From NCBI GenBank assembly GCA_046049675.1, contig JBJORA010000034.1, positions 24,224 to 88,223 of the forward strand: DNA of 64,000 nt. Reading direction: 5' to 3'. Source of the DNA: CAIXQW01 sp046049675. Its GTDB lineage: Bacteria; Bacteroidota; Bacteroidia; Chitinophagales; Chitinophagaceae. A program made the translations under genes and the position numbers. Below are positions 35,745 to 43,099 of the stretch, piece by piece (within the stretch, counting starts at the first letter, position 1; each line of letters begins with the position of its first letter). A model generated the notes under the pieces. That model searched no databases, had not been told where the DNA came from, and was given only the letters and a program-made list of their open reading frames with translations.

Positions 35745-35770
35745 GTATTGTGCAAATTTTTTAAGTTTCG

Positions 35771-35799
35771 CAAAGGTAATGCCTTGTGTGGGCACACAA
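35771..35799 (-). promoter_or_regulatory. Promoter of the TPR gene at 35744
   Basis: TTG (35799-35797), an 18-nt spacer and TACCTTTG (35778-35771) on the minus strand. The -7 box is an exact consensus match and decides the start codon of the TPR gene. Confidence 0.6.
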
Positions 35800-35837
35800 G
35801 TACTAATTAATGTAAGCTATGGGTGTAAAACACTATA

Positions 35838-36392
35838 CTACTTCTTGCGCAATACAATTGTGCAATACTGACTTGTATGCAATACAGTATCGCGGGCAGT
35901 TAGCCACATATTAATGAAGCTACCATTGTTGGTTTGACTGCCAGTGCCAGAAATGTATAAGTTATTGCAGGCCTTTTGTAATGGCACTACAATATTTGTT
36001 TTCTCTTTAGTAATATCAGCAACCAACTCTTGCTGTAAACATACCGAGCCAATATTACGCAGTACAATGCCGTTCGCTTTATTTACTAAAGGTGCAACTG
36101 TTACAACATAGCTCGCTCCAGGTGCACACTCGTCAAAAGCATCGTAAGAACCAACGTAGCGGGCGTTCCAAAGGCTTTTACAATCGCTGCCCTCAAAGCC
36201 TTCTGGGCATTGGCATAAACCATCTACACAAGTACCACCATTATAGCAAACGACGTTAAGGCATTTTTCTATAATCGTACCGTTGTACTTAAGTGGTGTG
36301 TCTTTTGTACAAGCCATTATTAAACAAGCTGCAGCAAAAAATGCGCTTGTGGTGAGTAAAATGTTTTTTAAGGTTGCAAAAGGCTTCATCAT
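35838..36392 (-). CDS. EGF-like domain lipoprotein
   Basis: A 184-residue protein starting at ATG 36392 (MMKPFATLKN; the next codon is also ATG). The frame opens further upstream with TTG 36410, but that codon lies in the T-tract of a terminator. The lipobox LIMAC places the lipidated Cys at residue 28. An EGF-like domain follows at about 44-72 with six cysteines spaced CLNVVC-YNGGTC-VDGLCQC-PEGFEGSDC. The rest, about 110 residues, is a beta-rich region without a known motif and with one more Cys pair. It is predicted to sit on the outer membrane or in the periplasm. EGF modules are found in a minority of Bacteroidota lipoproteins; the function is unknown. Confidence 0.75.
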   Translation of the reverse strand: MMKPFATLKNILLTTSAFFAAACLIMACTKDTPLKYNGTIIEKCLNVVCYNGGTCVDGLCQCPEGFEGSDCKSLWNARYVGSYDAFDECAPGASYVVTVAPLVNKANGIVLRNIGSVCLQQELVADITKEKTNIVVPLQKACNNLYISGTGSQTNNGSFINMWLTARDTVLHTSQYCTIVLRKK

Positions 36393-36408
36393 TGCGTTGT
36401 AAATAAAC

Positions 36409-36440
36409 AAAAAAAATCCCGAACAATCGCTTGCACGGGA
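36409..36440 (-). terminator. Rho-independent terminator after the 2TM gene
   Basis: On the minus strand TCCCG (36440-36436 region) pairs with CGGGA (36421-36417), with an inner CAA-GCGA-TTG stem, and is followed by eight T residues at 36416-36409. It closes the ricT-2TM unit and separates it from the EGF-like lipoprotein gene. Confidence 0.75.
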
Positions 36441-36468
36441 CTACTTTTTAAGATTATCGTAAAATAAA

Positions 36469-36711
36469 CTAGTTTTTGGCGTCGTGCATGTACTTATCCA
36501 TGCCAGCATCGCTGTAACGTGTGTATAATGCGCTCCAGTGACCGATCAAACTCAAAAACCATGCACTTGTTAACCAAATTGGCCATGCATAACCTGCGCC
36601 TCCTTGCTTCCACATAAACCACAATGCTGCGTTTACGACAAGAAACACTACAAGGTGAATCATTAAAATGCTCTTTTGGCGTGCTGTTGGTGCTATTTTC
36701 TCTAGTGCCAT
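36469..36711 (-). CDS. 2TM-domain small membrane protein
   Basis: An 80-residue protein with two membrane helices at about 16-34 (ILMIHLVVFLVVNAALWFMW) and 42-60 (WPIWLTSAWFLSLIGHWSAL). This is the layout of the 2TM domain found alone or fused to LytS-type kinases in Bacteroidota. The loop between the helices is short and Gly-rich, and both termini are charged and cytoplasmic. It lies 48 nt after ricT in the same direction and is followed by a terminator, so it is probably the last gene of the holB-ricT unit. No function is known. Confidence 0.75.
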   Translation of the reverse strand: MALEKIAPTARQKSILMIHLVVFLVVNAALWFMWKQGGAGYAWPIWLTSAWFLSLIGHWSALYTRYSDAGMDKYMHDAKN

Positions 36712-36759
36712 TGTAAAAATTTAGTGTTGCAAAAATAAAGCCTTGTCGCTAGTATTTTA

Positions 36760-38121
36760 CTATGATTGTGGTTGATTATTATTGTTATTTGGACGTGGTG
36801 GACGTGGTCCCTTGTTTTTCTTACTATTACCCTGTGGTCTGTTTGGTCTTTCGCCTTGTGGCTTATTTTGCCCTTGCGGTGCATTACCACCCTGCCCTTG
36901 CGGCTTAGCTGGCGCACCACCTTCTGCAGTACGTGCCTGACCTTGCGGTGCATTGCCTCGTGGCGCTTGTGGCTTATTGCCCTGCTGGCCTTGTTGCTTT
37001 GGTCGGTTGCCGCCACCTTGCTTATAGCGGTCTTTCTTTTCTTTCTTTTGTAAAGATTGAAGCGTAAACGCACCAACTGTATCTGCGTATTCTTCTTCTA
37101 CTTCTGTTTTACGCTCTAGTTCTATTGCACCCAACTCCTCTGGCTTTGTGCCTTGCTTATTGAGTTGAATAATCTCGCGTACACGGTCTAAACTTACAGG
37201 ATATTGCTTAGTGCTACCTGCAAAGCCGTACCACATTAGGTTTCTAAAAATATCTTTCTTCTGCAGATACGCTAGGCCATTGGCAAGCTCAAGTTTGTCG
37301 CCATTGGTTGGAAAAACCTGCAAGGCATCCATGTACGTATCTAGCTCAAAGTTGAGACAACATTTTAGTCTACCGCATTGCCCGCTTAACTTAGTTTGAT
37401 TAATACTTAGGTTTTGGTAACGCGCTGCGACTGTGCTTACGCTCTTAAAATCGGTAAGCCAAGTGCTACAGCACAGTTCACGGCCGCAACTACCTATACC
37501 GCCCACTTTACCAGCCTCTTGGCGAATACCAATCTGCTTCATTTCTACCTTAACCCTAAAGTCGCCGGCATAAATTTTTATCAGCTCACGAAAATCTACA
37601 CGTTCGTCAGCTATGTAAAAGAAGGTTGCTTTTTTGGCATCGGCCTGCAACTCTACTTCTGTAATTTTCATTTCTAGGCGCAACTGTCTCGCTACGGCAC
37701 GGCTGCGGGTAAGCATTTCTGGCTCACGCTTTTTGCTTTCTTCCCAGCGGCTAATATCGTCGGTAGTGGCAATGCGTAGAATCTTACGCACTTCTTCGCT
37801 ATCTTCTTTAATGCCACGCTTGTTCATTTGCAGCTTTACAAGTTCGCCGGTAAGACTAACGGCGCCTACATCAAAGCCGCCCACGCCTTCTACCGCAACA
37901 AAATCGCCTTTTTCAAACAAATGAAAAGTATGGTTCTTAAAAAAATCTTTGCGACTACCGTTATTAAAACTAACTTCTATAATATGGTAAGGCTTGCCAA
38001 AATCGCTGGTAGGCATATCGCTCAACCAGTTATGTACATTAAATCTATTACAACCTCCGCTACTACAACCGCCATTGCTTTTGCAGCCTCCGGGTTTGCT
38101 TCCACAACTACTACACGCCAT
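36760..38121 (-). CDS. ricT: RicT/PSP1-domain protein with long disordered tail
   Basis: Start at ATG 38121 (MACSSCGSKPGG); 18 more codons lie upstream in frame but beyond the family start. The 453-residue protein begins with a Cys-rich, Gly-rich segment (CSSC, GGC, GGCSSGGC) typical of the phylum. The PSP1 domain follows, with CGRELCCSTWL and SGQCGRLKCCLNFELD, the cysteines that ligate iron-sulfur clusters in the Ric (YaaT-YlbF-YmcA) complex. That complex controls mRNA maturation in Bacillus; its role here is inferred. The last ~100 residues are Gln/Gly/Asn/Pro-rich and repetitive (QGNKPQ, PQGQNKPQGE), ending in a run of five Asn. Promoter box TATATTTG at 38170-38163. Confidence 0.88.
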   Translation of the reverse strand: MACSSCGSKPGGCKSNGGCSSGGCNRFNVHNWLSDMPTSDFGKPYHIIEVSFNNGSRKDFFKNHTFHLFEKGDFVAVEGVGGFDVGAVSLTGELVKLQMNKRGIKEDSEEVRKILRIATTDDISRWEESKKREPEMLTRSRAVARQLRLEMKITEVELQADAKKATFFYIADERVDFRELIKIYAGDFRVKVEMKQIGIRQEAGKVGGIGSCGRELCCSTWLTDFKSVSTVAARYQNLSINQTKLSGQCGRLKCCLNFELDTYMDALQVFPTNGDKLELANGLAYLQKKDIFRNLMWYGFAGSTKQYPVSLDRVREIIQLNKQGTKPEELGAIELERKTEVEEEYADTVGAFTLQSLQKKEKKDRYKQGGGNRPKQQGQQGNKPQAPRGNAPQGQARTAEGGAPAKPQGQGGNAPQGQNKPQGERPNRPQGNSKKNKGPRPPRPNNNNNQPQS

Positions 38122-38162
38122 GCTTATATATAAATATTCAAAAAATAATATTGTTAAAGCAT

Positions 38163-38170
38163 CAAATATA
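38163..38170 (-). promoter_or_regulatory. -7 box TATATTTG upstream of ricT
   Basis: An exact TAnnTTTG match on the minus strand, 41 nt before ATG 38121 and only 80 nt after the holB stop. It could drive ricT separately from holB. Confidence 0.4.
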
Positions 38171-38243
38171 CACAATTATGGCAAAAGCGGGTTTGTGGAG
38201 CAAATTGAGCTTTGGCTACAACAAACTCAAAGTATTGCAAGCC

Positions 38244-39392
38244 TTACGCGCCCACTGAGATATTTGCCCTACTATGAATTATCTTCACCAACATCTCCGT
38301 TGCCAAAATCTTGGCATTTACATTGCGCTCAATGGCACTGATGCAATCTGATATGCTATCGCAAAAAGCAGGCACGTGCTGCACTGGAAATTTCATTTGC
38401 ACAAGCTTATTGATGATTTGGGTTTCTTCTTCTTGCAAAAATACATGCTCGCCCAAGCCACTTGCTACGCGCAAGTAGTGCTCAAAAATGAGAATAATAT
38501 AACTAAGCAATTGCTTTTGTTGCACACGCGATAGTTTGGCAAATTCTTCAGCAAAGCTTACAACAGCTGCGCCATTATGCGTAAACACTGCATTGAGCAT
38601 ATTGCGCAAAAAGCCAAAGAAAATATCGCTACTGCCGTGCTGCTCGCGTTCGCTTAGTAAGGACAAGGCTTGCGTAAAACTACCCTCTGCCAAACGAGCA
38701 ATATTCAATGCGTCTTGCTCGCTTAATTCTTGCTGCTGTTGCAAGCCATGCAATATTTCGTGCACTTGCAAAGGCTGCAATTGTATCAACTGCGTACGAC
38801 TTTGTATGGTTGGCAGAATGCGCTCAATATCTTCTGTTGCTAGAATAAAAATGGTATCTGCAGGTGGCTCTTCTATCATTTTGAGCAGAATATTACCTTC
38901 CTTACCAAGCGCCTCGGGCTGCCACATTACCAGCACTTTTAGTTGACCTTGCATAGCGCTTTGGCTCAACTTTTGTACCACATGTCGGCACTCTCTTGCA
39001 GTAATATTGCCTTGTTTATTCGTGGTATCTATTGTTGTAATCCAATCTACAGGACTGATATAGGCATTCTCTTTGAGCGCTGTTCTAAATTGAGCATAGA
39101 AATCTTCGCTTACCGGTTTTTCGCCACTCTTTTTTGTAACAACCGGAAAACTCCATTGCACATCTGCATGCTGCAAAGTGCTAATTCTATAGCAATTACC
39201 GCATTCGCCACAGCTATCGCCTTCGCTTGGATTTTCGCACATCAACAATTGCACGGCAGCCCAAGCCATAGGCAAAACGCCACTACCTGCATGGCCACTT
39301 ATCATAATGGCATGCGGCAAACGACCTTGCTGCAAAAGCATATTAAATTGCTGCTTGGCGCGCATTTGACCGATAACGTTTTGGAATTGCAT
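38244..39392 (-). CDS. holB: DNA polymerase III subunit delta'
   Basis: Start at ATG 39392 (MQFQNVIGQ), six bases after a -7 box; the longer frame to 39443 is not needed. The 382-residue clamp-loader subunit has the family opening QNVIGQMRAKQQFNMLL. A degenerate P-loop, SGHAGSGVLPMA, lacks the Lys as in other delta' subunits that do not hydrolyse ATP. Zinc-type cysteines CENPSEGDSCGECGNC lie near residue 55-70. It also has QSAMQGQLKVLVMWQPEALGKEGNILLKMIEEPP, matching the sensor and EEP motifs. It works with the gamma/tau and delta subunits to load the sliding clamp. The gene precedes ricT, a common pairing in the phylum. Confidence 0.93.
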   Translation of the reverse strand: MQFQNVIGQMRAKQQFNMLLQQGRLPHAIMISGHAGSGVLPMAWAAVQLLMCENPSEGDSCGECGNCYRISTLQHADVQWSFPVVTKKSGEKPVSEDFYAQFRTALKENAYISPVDWITTIDTTNKQGNITARECRHVVQKLSQSAMQGQLKVLVMWQPEALGKEGNILLKMIEEPPADTIFILATEDIERILPTIQSRTQLIQLQPLQVHEILHGLQQQQELSEQDALNIARLAEGSFTQALSLLSEREQHGSSDIFFGFLRNMLNAVFTHNGAAVVSFAEEFAKLSRVQQKQLLSYIILIFEHYLRVASGLGEHVFLQEEETQIINKLVQMKFPVQHVPAFCDSISDCISAIERNVNAKILATEMLVKIIHSRANISVGA

Positions 39393-39398
39393 GCGGCG

Positions 39399-39406
39399 CA
39401 AAAGTA
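39399..39406 (-). promoter_or_regulatory. -7 box TACTTTTG next to the holB start
   Basis: An exact TAnnTTTG match on the minus strand, six bases before ATG 39392. No -33 TTG was found at 17-23 nt. It supports the shorter start and a leaderless message. Confidence 0.5.
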
Positions 39407-39555
39407 TAGTAGAAAGGGCACAAGGACAGCGAGAATTATGCACCTTTATGCCCTAACAAGTAAACCGTAGGAACTAGCATTTTACACAAGCAATTATAAA
39501 CATCAATTAAAAGGCTATTGTTCCACTTTGCTATATTTACAATTAACTTGTCTAC

Positions 39556-40854
39556 TTAAAGCACATCGTATAATCCCCAATAATAAAACCAATAAATGAG
39601 CACGAGATAAGTTAAGTTATTAGTTGTCAACAAGCATTTTGAAAAGGCTGACCAATCGCGCGATTTTAATATTTTAAGGTTTACAATGCAAAGAGGAACT
39701 ATTGACAGCAAAACGAGAAATGGAGTAAAAGCTACTACATTTTGTATGGTAAATTTGTAGTCCTTATAAGGTGCTTGGTCATAGAAAATGCCTACATGCG
39801 TAAATAAAGAATACATGTAAAATGCCATTATTACGCCCATGGAAGTAAGCAATAGTTTTAAGTTGGCATTTCCAGACCTCACTTTTGTTGTAATTAAATT
39901 AAGTAAAAAAAACAGAGCAGTAAAAGCAAAAAAAACTCCGCAGCACAAAAATAATAAGTTCAAAATTTTTGTCGTTACTGGTGTTTTATAGGATAGGAGT
40001 TTTTGAAATTCTTTATTAGGAGGAAATAATTTTGGAATCTCAAAAAAGTGATCGCCTTTGGCAAGTTCCTCATTTAAAGAGCATTGGACTGCATGTGTAT
40101 AATCGTGATAGAAATACATCGTAATAAGTCCATCAGCTAGGTTCCAATTTGAAGACAATAAAGTTCCATCCCCTATTTTTTTGCGACAAACGTGCATTGT
40201 ATCTGACATTAACTTACAAAATTCTACACTTGTATCTACTCTGCTGTTTAGAAGTTCGACTCCTCTGCGATAACGGTTCAATTTATTAGCATAAGTAGCG
40301 TCTGTAACTGAAGGGCAAAAATTTGATAGCACATACGTTGCGTCATTGCCTGTGGCCATGGAATATGGTTCAACTATTAAATACTTCCCTGATTTTTCAA
40401 TATAGATAAATACATCAAGCGGAAAGAAACTTTGATCGTATTGACTAATATAATTTTGCACTTCCGAAATCGTCTTGCATGTGTGTAAAATGTCCTTCAA
40501 ATAACTGCATTCATTTGGTATTATTTTTCTTTTGCCCATGTCCACAAATTTTTCGTGTGGTGTTGGAGCCGCCAAACGAGAGAAACAAAGCCCTGCTTGG
40601 TTCATGCCAGATTGTGGTGCAAAGCCATGTGGCCCACTAATTCTGCCTCCTGAAAATACTGCACCATAAGTGCCAGGCTTCACTGCGTTCTCAAACCAAA
40701 TTCTCGGTGAAAGGTAATAGGCATCAAAGTTAGTACCAACAACAGTTTTCTCGCCAACTGTGACCTTGTACATACTACAACAGTATCCGTTTGCAGAAGT
40801 AAACAACGATAGAAAAACTATCAGTATTCGATTTATTAGTGCTCTATCTACCAT
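39556..40854 (-). CDS. Ntn-hydrolase-like protein with C-terminal membrane domain
   Basis: A 432-residue protein. The signal segment ends near residue 22 (SLFTSANG), and Cys25 or Cys26 in YCCSMYKVTVGEKTVVGTNFD would become the N-terminal nucleophile, as in the choloylglycine hydrolase/linear amide hydrolase family, where C-[ST]-x-F/Y-x precedes a G-x-N-x-D motif (here GTNFD at 39-43). QSGMNQAGLCFSRLA near 81 matches the family's substrate loop. From about residue 295 to the end there are four hydrophobic helices (LFLCCGVFFAFTALFFLL, LTSMGVIMAFYMYSLF, FLVLLSIVPLCIVNL, LTYLVLIYWFYYWG). This membrane domain is unusual for the family. The N-terminal part probably faces the periplasm. The substrate, an amide-linked compound, is unknown. 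Confidence 0.6.
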   Translation of the reverse strand: MVDRALINRILIVFLSLFTSANGYCCSMYKVTVGEKTVVGTNFDAYYLSPRIWFENAVKPGTYGAVFSGGRISGPHGFAPQSGMNQAGLCFSRLAAPTPHEKFVDMGKRKIIPNECSYLKDILHTCKTISEVQNYISQYDQSFFPLDVFIYIEKSGKYLIVEPYSMATGNDATYVLSNFCPSVTDATYANKLNRYRRGVELLNSRVDTSVEFCKLMSDTMHVCRKKIGDGTLLSSNWNLADGLITMYFYHDYTHAVQCSLNEELAKGDHFFEIPKLFPPNKEFQKLLSYKTPVTTKILNLLFLCCGVFFAFTALFFLLNLITTKVRSGNANLKLLLTSMGVIMAFYMYSLFTHVGIFYDQAPYKDYKFTIQNVVAFTPFLVLLSIVPLCIVNLKILKSRDWSAFSKCLLTTNNLTYLVLIYWFYYWGLYDVL

Positions 40855-40939
40855 TATTCCTGCCTTTGAATTAGATGTAACGGATTTCTGCGCTTAAAAT
40901 TGCTTGGCTCCGAGAATACTAGCAAGGTAATGCTTACTG

Positions 40940-40973
40940 TTGTCGGTACTACTATTAGTTATCAGTACCTTTG
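40940..40973 (+). promoter_or_regulatory. Leaderless promoter of the barrel-like gene at 40978
   Basis: TTG at 40940-40942, a 23-nt spacer and TACCTTTG at 40966-40973, only four bases before ATG 40978. The longer open frame to 40900 begins upstream of this promoter and is rejected. Confidence 0.6.
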
Positions 40974-40977
40974 CCTT

Positions 40978-41724
40978 ATGCGATTCATACTGCTGACCCT
41001 TTGCAACATATTGCTCTTTGTAGGCATGCTTAACGCTCAAGACTTTCAACACCAAGTCAAGTTAAATCTTTCTTCTTTGCCGCTTGGCATCGTAAGCATG
41101 GCATACGAGCATCCCATTAAGAATGGCAAAAGCTCTTGGCAAATTGGCGCACGATGGATGCCATCAAGGCAACTGCCATTGCAGAACTTAACTGGCACTG
41201 TCCTACGCGGCATCAATTTAAATGACGATATACAAGTTGGCAAAACGGCCGTCGGCGGATTTGGTCTTAATGCACAAATACGTTGGTATTTAGGAAAATT
41301 CAAAACAAAAGGCCTTTACGTAAGTCCAATTATTGTGCACAACAACTACGCCTTAGGTGTGCCAATCGAACTAAATCTTGATAGTAGCAATACAAATCTT
41401 GGCATTTTGTTTACTGGGCGTTACAAGGACCTTAGTGGCGGCGTACAAGTGGGCTATCAATTTCATGTGCGCCAGCGTATATCGGTAGACTTACTTTTTG
41501 CGGGACTTACAGTAGGCGGTGCAAAATATAGTTTGCGTGCCCAAAGCCCTGACCTTGTACTGTCTGCTCAAGAATTACTGGAAGCTGAGCTTAAGCTCAA
41601 CGAATTTGGCGAAACTTTACTCAACGGCGCAATTAGCCAGGTGACCAATAATGGAGTAAGTTTTAGTGCGGCAGGTACCACAGTAGGTTGGCGCACAGGC
41701 TTGGCCATAGGCTACAGGTTCTAG
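40978..41724 (+). CDS. Exported barrel-like protein (paralogue of next gene)
   Basis: A 248-residue protein from ATG 40978 with signal peptide MRFILLTLCNILLFVGMLNA. Strand-rich body: QVKLNLSSLPLGIVSMAYEHPI, WQIGARWMPSRQLPLQNL, GFGLNAQIRWYLGKFKTKGLYVSPI and GGVQVGYQFHVRQRISVDLLFAGL. It ends in WRTGLAIGYRF with a terminal Phe, the usual end of an outer-membrane barrel. The next gene shares the pattern KVNLQSL..TLSLSWE.....SYSLGLRW.LPSRLPM, DRRWYLGH..GVYISPF and VGAGLTIGYQFK, so the two are paralogues. Function unknown. Confidence 0.7.
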   Translation: MRFILLTLCNILLFVGMLNAQDFQHQVKLNLSSLPLGIVSMAYEHPIKNGKSSWQIGARWMPSRQLPLQNLTGTVLRGINLNDDIQVGKTAVGGFGLNAQIRWYLGKFKTKGLYVSPIIVHNNYALGVPIELNLDSSNTNLGILFTGRYKDLSGGVQVGYQFHVRQRISVDLLFAGLTVGGAKYSLRAQSPDLVLSAQELLEAELKLNEFGETLLNGAISQVTNNGVSFSAAGTTVGWRTGLAIGYRF

Positions 41725-41749
41725 CCTGATTTATTTTGCTTGCCTAGAA

Positions 41750-41782
41750 TTTGGCTGCAATTGCCTAAACCATGTATATTTG
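41750..41782 (+). promoter_or_regulatory. Consensus leaderless promoter of the gene at 41787
   Basis: TTTG at 41750-41753, a 21-nt spacer and TATATTTG at 41775-41782 fit the Bacteroidota consensus exactly. The ATG at 41787 begins four bases after the -7 box, so the transcript should start at the initiation codon. Confidence 0.75.
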
Positions 41783-41786
41783 AAGC

Positions 41787-42653
41787 ATGAAGCAACTACG
41801 TTTTGCAACTATTATTGTTACAATGATGCTGTGTGCGCAATCTATTAGTGCGCAAGGCTTATTTAATTGGAGCAACAAATACACCGACTTAAACATTGGT
41901 CGTCCAAACGTTATTAAGGTGAATTTACAGAGTTTGTACTACAAAACACTGTCCTTAAGCTGGGAGCGTTTGCAGCAGCAACGCAAAAGCTATAGCTTGG
42001 GCTTACGTTGGCGCTTACCGAGCCGTTTGCCAATGGCAGATAGAATTGAAGATGCTTTTTCTAACCTAGACCCAAATATTGGCGCAGGTGGTCCGATCTC
42101 TTTCTTTACGCGTGGCCGTTTAGGCGGTTGGGCTTTTACGGCAGACCGTCGTTGGTATTTAGGGCATCCTGCACGTACTAGTGCTGGCAAAGGCGTGTAT
42201 ATTTCGCCATTCTTCAGAGCAGAAACTTGGGGCTTTAAGACTAGCCTTGGCGGTACATTTAATAGCGATGGCCGTTCTTACAATATCAATTTCAGAGGCC
42301 GCATGAGCAGTGTTGGCGCTGGTCTTACTATTGGCTACCAGTTTAAAATTGGCGAAAGTTGGACGCTAGATTGGGGCATCGTTAGTGGCTACTATAAGTA
42401 TAATATGATGGGCTTCAAAGCAAAAAGCTACGATTTTGGCTTTAGCAATGCCGATATTACACAGGTAACGGATGTAATCAATGCACTGAAGAACGATATC
42501 ATTAAGTTTGATGCAAGTATTTCTAATACTGAAATTGCTTTCAACACAGCTTTCCCTATGCCGGCAGTAAGACCATTTTTGATGCTTGGCTATCGTTTCC
42601 ACGACCGTACTTATTATGGTTGGGACAGAAAGGCTTCGCTACGCAATTGGTAG
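41787..42653 (+). CDS. Exported barrel-like protein (paralogue of 40978)
   Basis: A 288-residue protein with signal peptide MKQLRFATIIVTMMLCAQSISA. It is longer than its upstream paralogue mainly by an insert in the second half (VSGYYKYNMMGFKAKSYDFG, NALKNDIIKFDASISN). The barrel pattern and the C-terminal LMLGYRFHDRTYYGWDRKASLRNW keep the GYRF block, but this copy adds about 18 residues after it, so the strand is not at the very end. Expressed from its own strong promoter in spite of the tandem arrangement. Function unknown. Confidence 0.72.
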   Translation: MKQLRFATIIVTMMLCAQSISAQGLFNWSNKYTDLNIGRPNVIKVNLQSLYYKTLSLSWERLQQQRKSYSLGLRWRLPSRLPMADRIEDAFSNLDPNIGAGGPISFFTRGRLGGWAFTADRRWYLGHPARTSAGKGVYISPFFRAETWGFKTSLGGTFNSDGRSYNINFRGRMSSVGAGLTIGYQFKIGESWTLDWGIVSGYYKYNMMGFKAKSYDFGFSNADITQVTDVINALKNDIIKFDASISNTEIAFNTAFPMPAVRPFLMLGYRFHDRTYYGWDRKASLRNW

Positions 42654-42686
42654 TTTTCATTTAAACGACATTAGCCAATTCCTTGT

Positions 42687-43064
42687 ATGGAAGGCTATGC
42701 TAATCTTTTTCTTTTTGCTTTACTAGGCATTGGTGTTTTTGCATTATTGGCAAGAAAACTGAGGGGCTGTGCTGTTATTTTAATACTAGCAGTGTTGACT
42801 TTATTTTTTGTTGTGCCATATGTGTCGTTTTGGCGATTTGTGCAAAATAGTGAAGGGACCTATAAAGCGATAAATGGCAATTACATCATCATAGAAGGAG
42901 ACACATTTATTCAAAAAAACAAAGAAGGCACGGTTATCAACAAAGGTGATGTTACATACTCCAATATTGACAATTACTCTTTTGATTTTAATCCAGAATG
43001 TAACTGCGCCAGCACTGAAGTAGGCAAAATTGTATGTGGGAATATCACGTACTTTAAGGAATAA
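42687..43064 (+). CDS. Small membrane protein of unknown function
   Basis: A 125-residue protein starting MEGYANLFLF. Two hydrophobic stretches at about residues 5-20 (ANLFLFALLGIGVFAL) and 27-50 (GCAVILILAVLTLFFVVPYVSFW) are followed by a small soluble domain with EGTYKAINGNYIIIEGD and paired cysteines (PECNCASTEVGKIVCG). The C-terminal part looks like a small lipocalin-like or META-like beta fold outside the membrane, but I do not recognise a family. It lies 33 nt after the barrel-like gene at 41787 and may be cotranscribed with it. Confidence 0.6.
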   Translation: MEGYANLFLFALLGIGVFALLARKLRGCAVILILAVLTLFFVVPYVSFWRFVQNSEGTYKAINGNYIIIEGDTFIQKNKEGTVINKGDVTYSNIDNYSFDFNPECNCASTEVGKIVCGNITYFKE

Positions 43065-43099
43065 AAAAATCCTTAGAATTTCATACCAAGCGTGCAAGT

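Noticed and set aside
36702..37076. A basic Arg/Lys/His-rich frame of 124 codons at the ricT 3' end
   Set aside because: It is a shadow of the Gln/Gly/Pro-rich tail of ricT in another frame.
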